Origin: an uncultured Ruaniaceae bacterium
GTDB taxonomy: Bacteria; Actinomycetota; Actinomycetes; Actinomycetales; Beutenbergiaceae
NCBI GenBank assembly: GCA_938004115.1
Contig: CALKWS010000036.1
Coordinates: 1 to 8,612 of the forward strand
Direction: 5' to 3'
DNA length: 8,612 nt
In this document: positions 6,256 through 8,612 of the stretch, piece by piece
How positions within the stretch are numbered: the first letter of the stretch is position 1
How the letters are laid out: each line of letters begins with the position of its first letter
Program-made: the position numbers and the translations under genes
The notes under the pieces: model-generated
Database searches by the model: none
What the model saw: the letters and a program-made list of their open reading frames with translations, nothing else
Told to the model about the DNA's origin: nothing

Positions 6256-6924
6256 ATGTCCGCCCACCAGGCGCTCGCCGAACGGGTGCACACACGCATG
6301 CGGCAGGCGCCTGCACCGTCCGCCGGCGAGCCGGCGACGCCCGAGGGCGCGACACCGGGAGGCAAGCCCGCGCACTGGGCTTACGAGCCGGAGCACACCG
6401 ATGAGGTCATCCGGCAGAAGACCGGCCGCAGTTGGGACGAATGGAGCGCCCTGATCGAGGCCGCCGGCCAGCACACCCAGGGTCATACCGCGATCGCCCG
6501 GTACCTGCGGGACGAACACGGCGTGGACCCGTGGTGGGCACAGAGCGTGACCGTGGGATACGAGCGGATCGCCGGGATCCGGGCGCCCTACCAACGGGCC
6601 GACGGCACGTTCGAGGCGAGCCTGTCCCGCACGATCGCGGTGGACGGTGCGGTGCTACGCGCCGCGCTGCTGGACGAGGCGACGCTTCCGGTGCTCATCG
6701 GCACCCCGGCCACGCGCAGGTCCAAGCCCGAGGCGAGAAGGATTCGCCTGGCCGCGGGGGACGGTACGGTGCTCATCGACCTGGAGGAACGTGCCCGCGG
6801 TCGGGTGCGGGTGAGCCTGGCGCATGGTGGGTTGCACAGCAGTGTGCAGGTCATGTCCTGGCGGGCGCACTGGTCGCGGTGGTTCGAGGCGCTGGCCGAG
6901 GAACGCGCCGACGGCTCCACCTGA
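6256..6924 (+). CDS. DUF4287 protein with SRPBCC-like C-terminal region
   Basis: A 222-residue protein of unknown function. Residues 1-45 are a low-complexity Ala/Pro/Gly-rich lead. Residues about 55-106 match the DUF4287 helical domain: TGRSWDEWSALIEAAG (56-71), HTAIARYLRDEHGVDPWWAQ (77-96) and VGYERIAG (100-107). Residues about 120-215 resemble the SRPBCC/AHSA1-like domain often fused to it: ASLSRTIAVDG (121-131), then beta-strand-like IRLAAGDGTVLIDLEE (163-178) and RVRVSLAHGGL (183-193), ending in a helix with W202, W206 and W209. In this arrangement the SRPBCC cavity may bind a small ligand, which is inference. GGGGGAGAGG (6236-6245) lies 10 nt before ATG 6256. A second in-frame ATG at 6298 would drop 14 residues. 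It follows the Cys-rich gene closely, suggesting one transcript. Confidence 0.75.
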   Translation: MSAHQALAERVHTRMRQAPAPSAGEPATPEGATPGGKPAHWAYEPEHTDEVIRQKTGRSWDEWSALIEAAGQHTQGHTAIARYLRDEHGVDPWWAQSVTVGYERIAGIRAPYQRADGTFEASLSRTIAVDGAVLRAALLDEATLPVLIGTPATRRSKPEARRIRLAAGDGTVLIDLEERARGRVRVSLAHGGLHSSVQVMSWRAHWSRWFEALAEERADGST

Positions 6925-6961
6925 AACGGAGCCCGGAGCCGGCGCCCGAGCCTGATGCGTC

Positions 6962-6982
6962 GCACCGGAGTGATGCCGGTGC
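6962..6982. promoter_or_regulatory. Inverted repeat overlapping the GNAT promoter
   Basis: GCACCGG (6962-6968) and CCGGTGC (6976-6982) form a perfect dyad with a 7-nt spacer, ending 5 bp before the -10 at 6988. It covers the -35 position, as an operator would. As a terminator for the DUF4287 gene (37 nt after its stop) it lacks a U-tract. Confidence 0.4.
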
Positions 6983-6987
6983 ACAGT

Positions 6988-6993
6988 TAGGAT
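6988..6993 (+). promoter_or_regulatory. -10 element for the GNAT gene, leaderless
   Basis: TAGGAT ends 6 nt before GTG 7000, so transcription should start at the start codon. No ribosome site is present between the two. Confidence 0.45.
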
Positions 6994-6999
6994 CGCTCC

Positions 7000-7419
7000 G
7001 TGCTCACGATCACGGCCGAGGCCGCCGACACGATGCAGGTAGCGGAAGTCACGGACCTCTATGCGGCGGTGGGGTGGAGCGCGTATACGCGGGACGAGCG
7101 CTCGCTCATGCGCGCCCTTGCCGGTTCTCACCGAATCGTCACCGCCCGTGATGCGGGGCGCCTGGTGGGCCTGGCCCGGTCCATCTCGGACGGGGAGACC
7201 ATCGTCTACATCCAGGACGTCCTGGTCCGCCCTGAGGTGCAACGGCTCGGCATCGGCCGCCGGCTGATCGCTACATTGCTGCAGACCTACGAAGGCATTC
7301 GTCAACAGGTGCTGCTCACCGACACCGAAGTCCGTCAGCGGAAGTTCTACGAGGCGCTCGGATTCACCGAGGCACACGAGATGCGTCCCGAACTACGTGC
7401 CTTCGTCCGGCTCCGGTGA
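7000..7419 (+). CDS. GNAT-family N-acetyltransferase
   Basis: A 139-residue single-domain GNAT acetyltransferase, predicted to move an acetyl group from acetyl-CoA to an amine; the acceptor is unknown. Motif A is visible as IQDVLVRPEVQRLGIGRRLI (71-90), with the Q/RxxGxG pyrophosphate-binding loop at Q81-R82-L83-G84-I85-G86. The preceding strand GRLVGLARSISDG (53-65) and the C-terminal RKFYEALGFTEAHEM (114-128) with the usual Y117/F122 complete the fold. The start region (VTDLYAAVGWSAYTRD, 17-32) resembles GNAT members often annotated simply as 'GNAT family'. The GTG start at 7000 rests on the -10 placed 6 nt upstream and on the family's usual short length. It is transcribed alone and ends facing the converging minus-strand remnant. 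Confidence 0.85.
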   Translation: MLTITAEAADTMQVAEVTDLYAAVGWSAYTRDERSLMRALAGSHRIVTARDAGRLVGLARSISDGETIVYIQDVLVRPEVQRLGIGRRLIATLLQTYEGIRQQVLLTDTEVRQRKFYEALGFTEAHEMRPELRAFVRLR

Positions 7420-7429
7420 CGATGCCGGT

Positions 7430-7444
7430 TGCCTGAAGCAGGCA
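7430..7444 (+). terminator. Hairpin just after the GNAT gene
   Basis: TGCCTG (7430-7435) and CAGGCA (7439-7444) form a perfect 6-bp stem with an AAG loop, 10 nt after the stop codon. The position suits a terminator although no T-run follows. Confidence 0.4.
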
Positions 7445-7520
7445 GTCAGTGGAGCCGGAAAGCGGAGGAGGGCTCGGCTGCTACCGGAGAAGTGCCGTGG
7501 GACGGATGGGCCGGGGGCAC

Positions 7521-7562
7521 CGTGCCCCGTAGACGGCGCCCCGTAGATCGTGCCCCGTAGAC
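7521..7562. repeat. Three tandem 14-bp repeats (GCCCCGTAGA core)
   Basis: Units lie at 7521-7534, 7535-7548 and 7549-7562. The first and third are identical (CGTGCCCCGTAGAC); the middle one differs at three positions. A partial inverted copy, TACGGGG, follows at 7592-7598. This iteron-like spacing is seen directly; its role is unknown. Confidence 0.75.
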
Positions 7563-7571
7563 CAAAATGAC

Positions 7572-7585
7572 ATAATGTACATTAT
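7572..7585. repeat. Perfect AT-rich 14-bp palindrome
   Basis: ATAATGTACATTAT is exactly self-complementary and AT-rich within a GC-rich window, as in a dimeric repressor site. The left half with its flank (TGACATAAT, 7568-7576) recurs at 7881-7889, followed in both places by TATCG. Confidence 0.7.
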
Positions 7586-7601
7586 CGGCGTTACGGGGAG
7601 A

Positions 7602-7629
7602 TTGGCGCCATGGGTTGATGTGGCGCCAA
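7602..7629. repeat. 9-bp inverted repeat with 10-nt spacer
   Basis: TTGGCGCCA (7602-7610) and TGGCGCCAA (7621-7629) are perfect inverted copies. Each also contains the self-complementary TGGCGCCA, so it can be read as two identical 8-bp palindromes 18-19 bp apart. It could be a hairpin or a paired operator. Confidence 0.7.
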
Positions 7630-7952
7630 ACGGAGATGCCGCGTCCGGCTCGGCGTCCACGAAACACGCTCCATGGGCCGATCGCCCGGTCGCCGTGACC
7701 GACTTTCCCTGAGTCGACGTTGCGCCATTCGCGAGATCACCAGTTCGCTGCGACGCGATGCCACCAGGACAATCTCGAGGTCTCGGAATGTGGCCGCAGT
7801 TCGAATCCAGCCTCGGAACCCGGTTGCCTCCTGGAATCCGACCGCACCTCGAGAGCCAGCCGCGTTATGGCGGCGCTATCTGACATAATATATCGCACAC
7901 CCGTTCGATGTCCGGAAGCGTGTCATCCGTCAGTACCGCCGGCGTCATCCAC

Positions 7953-8013
7953 ACCTATGAGCCGCGCCCCATCACCCGCCCGTGGCGTGCGTCGGCGTCT
8001 GCGGCTCATAGGT
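7953..8013. repeat. 13-bp inverted repeat around the GH3 stop codon
   Basis: ACCTATGAGCCGC (7953-7965) and GCGGCTCATAGGT (8001-8013) are perfect inverted copies separated by 35 nt. The right arm lies in the GH3 coding frame (encoding the LTYEP stretch) and the left arm lies past its stop. It could fold into a stem-loop in the minus-strand transcript. It could also be a footprint of a short inverted duplication. Confidence 0.75.
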
Positions 8014-8556
8014 CAGGCCGTGGCCGTAGTCGAACAGCGCACCGTCGGTCGTGTCGGCATACCCGGGCGTGTCGCTGGCGTGCTCCTCGACCGACCGGCG
8101 GGTGCGCGGCAGCGCGAACGGTAGCCGCCCCTGCGGCGGGTGCTCGCCGCACAGCACGTCCAGGAGCGCCTGGTCGGAGATGCCGAACGTGGCCACGATC
8201 GCCCCGGCATCGCGCAGCCCGCTGTCCTCATCGAGGACGAACGGTTGGCGGAAGTAGACGTCGAGGATCACCTTGGTCGGATCGCCGACCTCACGGATGA
8301 CCTCCTGGATCGTGCGCAGCGAGGGCCGCACCGTCCACGACTCGGCCTCCTCCATGCCGGAGAAGTCGATCACGCTGCTCTCCCACGGCAACGGTCCCCC
8401 GAACGGCAGCCCGTCGTCGGTGCAGTCCTGCGTGCCGTAAGCCATGCAAGCATCGGCCGCGCCGTACGGGCTCTTACCATCCAGCCCGCGCACGCCCGGG
8501 AAGACGATCGGGTTGATCCGGTCCGGGCGCATGCCCCAGTCGGGATCTGCGCTGCG
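7972..8556 (-). pseudogene. GH3 beta-glucosidase-like C-terminal remnant
   Basis: About 195 residues of the C-terminal part of a glycoside hydrolase family 3 protein, in one open frame ending at TGA 7972-7974. Recognisable stretches are DPDWGMRPDRINPIVFPGV (just before and after 8532), the GLDGKSPYGAADACMAYGT segment, the PLPWESSV segment, KVILDVYFRQPFVLDEDSG, and RDAGAIVATFGISDQALLDVL. It ends with QGRLPFALP and GALFDYGHGLTYEP. GH3 enzymes of this type are about 650-800 residues, so the whole catalytic barrel (catalytic Asp, sugar-binding Lys-His) is missing. Upstream, on the right, the sequence turns into a different gene family in another frame. ATG at 8530-8532 is a codon inside the domain and not a believable start. 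I call it a 5'-truncated, non-functional remnant unless the joint is an assembly error. Confidence 0.8.
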
Positions 8557-8568
8557 GTCTTTCCCGAC
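8539..8568. repeat. 7-bp inverted repeat bracketing the UvrA/GH3 joint
   Basis: GTCGGGA (8539-8545) and TCCCGAC (8562-8568) are perfect inverted copies 16 nt apart. The left arm lies in the GH3 remnant and the right arm in the UvrA-like P-loop, with the change of gene family between them. A match of this length could arise by chance in GC-rich DNA. Confidence 0.5.
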
Positions 8569-8612
8569 CCGGCCACACCCGTGACCGCCACCAGGACGCC
8601 CAGGGGGATGTC
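8557..8612 (-). pseudogene. UvrA-like ATPase fragment ending at Walker A
   Basis: Read on the minus strand from the right edge, the sequence encodes DIPLGVLVAVTGVAGSGKT. This fits the strand and P-loop of the second ATPase domain of UvrA or UvrA-like ABC proteins (pattern PxGxxxxVTGVxGSGKS). The VAGSGK spelling is common in the shorter UvrA-like proteins of actinobacteria. Family homology stops right after the Lys-Thr: the expected SxL continuation is replaced by sequence that, in another frame, is GH3. The rest of the gene would lie to the right, outside the window. Only 19 residues are visible, so the family call rests on this motif alone. Confidence 0.6.

Larger units (their letters stand above)
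7420..7971. other. Gene-free convergent gap rich in small symmetric repeats
   Basis: No convincing gene was found on either strand between the GNAT stop and the minus-strand GH3 remnant. Base composition is more AT-rich in patches (7562-7590, 7880-7895) than the neighbouring genes. The short open frames show no family match and mixed codon use. Contents are a hairpin (7430-7444), a GGGGCAC/GTGCCCC dyad (7514-7528), three 14-bp tandem repeats (7521-7562), a 14-bp palindrome (7572-7585), a 9-bp inverted repeat (7602-7629), TGACATAAT repeated at 7568 and 7881, and GTCATCC repeated at 7922 and 7944. It may be a decayed gene or promoter region left by a rearrangement. Confidence 0.6.

Noticed and set aside
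4552..6594. 680-codon open frame on the minus strand opposite the GH20 gene
   Set aside because: It is a shadow of codon bias in GC-rich DNA. The plus strand carries an unmistakable GH20 with catalytic residues, and the minus frame shows no family features.
7521..7562. CRISPR array
   Set aside because: The units are contiguous 14-mers with no unique spacers and only three copies.
7797..7820. tRNA T-loop-like GTTCGAATCC, suggesting a tRNA gene or att site
   Set aside because: The bases flanking TTCGAAT do not pair as a T-stem (CGCAG against CCAGC), and no anticodon arm or acceptor partner is seen upstream. Probably chance.
7568..7895. Insertion sequence bounded by TGACATAAT
   Set aside because: The repeats are direct and no terminal inverted repeats or transposase remnant were found inside. 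Kept only as a question about related binding sites.
7720..8124. 134-codon plus-strand frame in the convergent gap
   Set aside because: It runs antisense into the GH3 remnant, has no ribosome site or family resemblance, and its codon use is mixed.

Overview
This is a high-GC window whose gene order and protein families point to an actinobacterium, most likely of the order Micrococcales. Genus and species cannot be fixed from the sequence. The left half keeps a block known from many actinobacteria and present in mycobacteria around Rv1825 to Rv1830: a DUF881 membrane protein, the FHA protein OdhI/GarA, the MerR regulator FtsR, the DUF151 'bifunctional nuclease' protein, and a second MerR regulator (Rv1830/ResR type). 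No gcvH lies between the DUF881 gene and odhI, unlike mycobacteria. This block links cell-envelope and division control (FtsR, ResR-type) with 2-oxoglutarate metabolism (OdhI).

Layout on the plus strand: DUF881 gene (8-751), odhI (869-1354), ftsR (1351-2106, overlapping odhI by 4 bp), DUF151 gene (2212-2748), second merR (3038-3625), YciO-type threonylcarbamoyl-AMP synthase family gene (3720-4340), cytosolic GH20 beta-N-acetylhexosaminidase (4429-6015), a 39-residue Cys-rich protein gene (6112-6231), a DUF4287 plus SRPBCC-like gene (6256-6924) and a GNAT acetyltransferase (7000-7419). Most genes are preceded by a TAnnnT -10 element, often TAGGnT. The DUF151, yciO and GNAT genes look leaderless, with the start codon 5-6 nt after the -10. 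Several gaps carry GC-rich hairpins without U-tracts, some sharing the arm CCGGTGC/GCACCGG.

The right end (7420-8612) differs. About 550 bp without a recognisable gene lies between the GNAT gene and a minus-strand gene remnant. It is rich in small symmetric structures: a hairpin just after the GNAT stop, three tandem 14-bp repeats, a perfect AT-rich 14-bp palindrome, a 9-bp inverted repeat with 10-nt loop, and a direct 9-bp AT-rich repeat. Beyond it, on the minus strand, is the C-terminal part of a GH3 beta-glucosidase-like protein (7972 to about 8556). It is joined out of frame to the Walker A segment of a UvrA-like ATPase that enters from the right edge. This is either a rearrangement scar with two broken genes or an assembly chimera. 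A 7-bp inverted repeat brackets the joint and a 13-bp inverted repeat brackets the GH3 stop codon.

No complete new biological system is evident. The items most worth a second look are the UvrA/GH3 joint, the repeat-dense convergent gap, the small Cys-rich gene, the altered phospho-switch region of OdhI, and the candidate MerR operator at 2860-2882.
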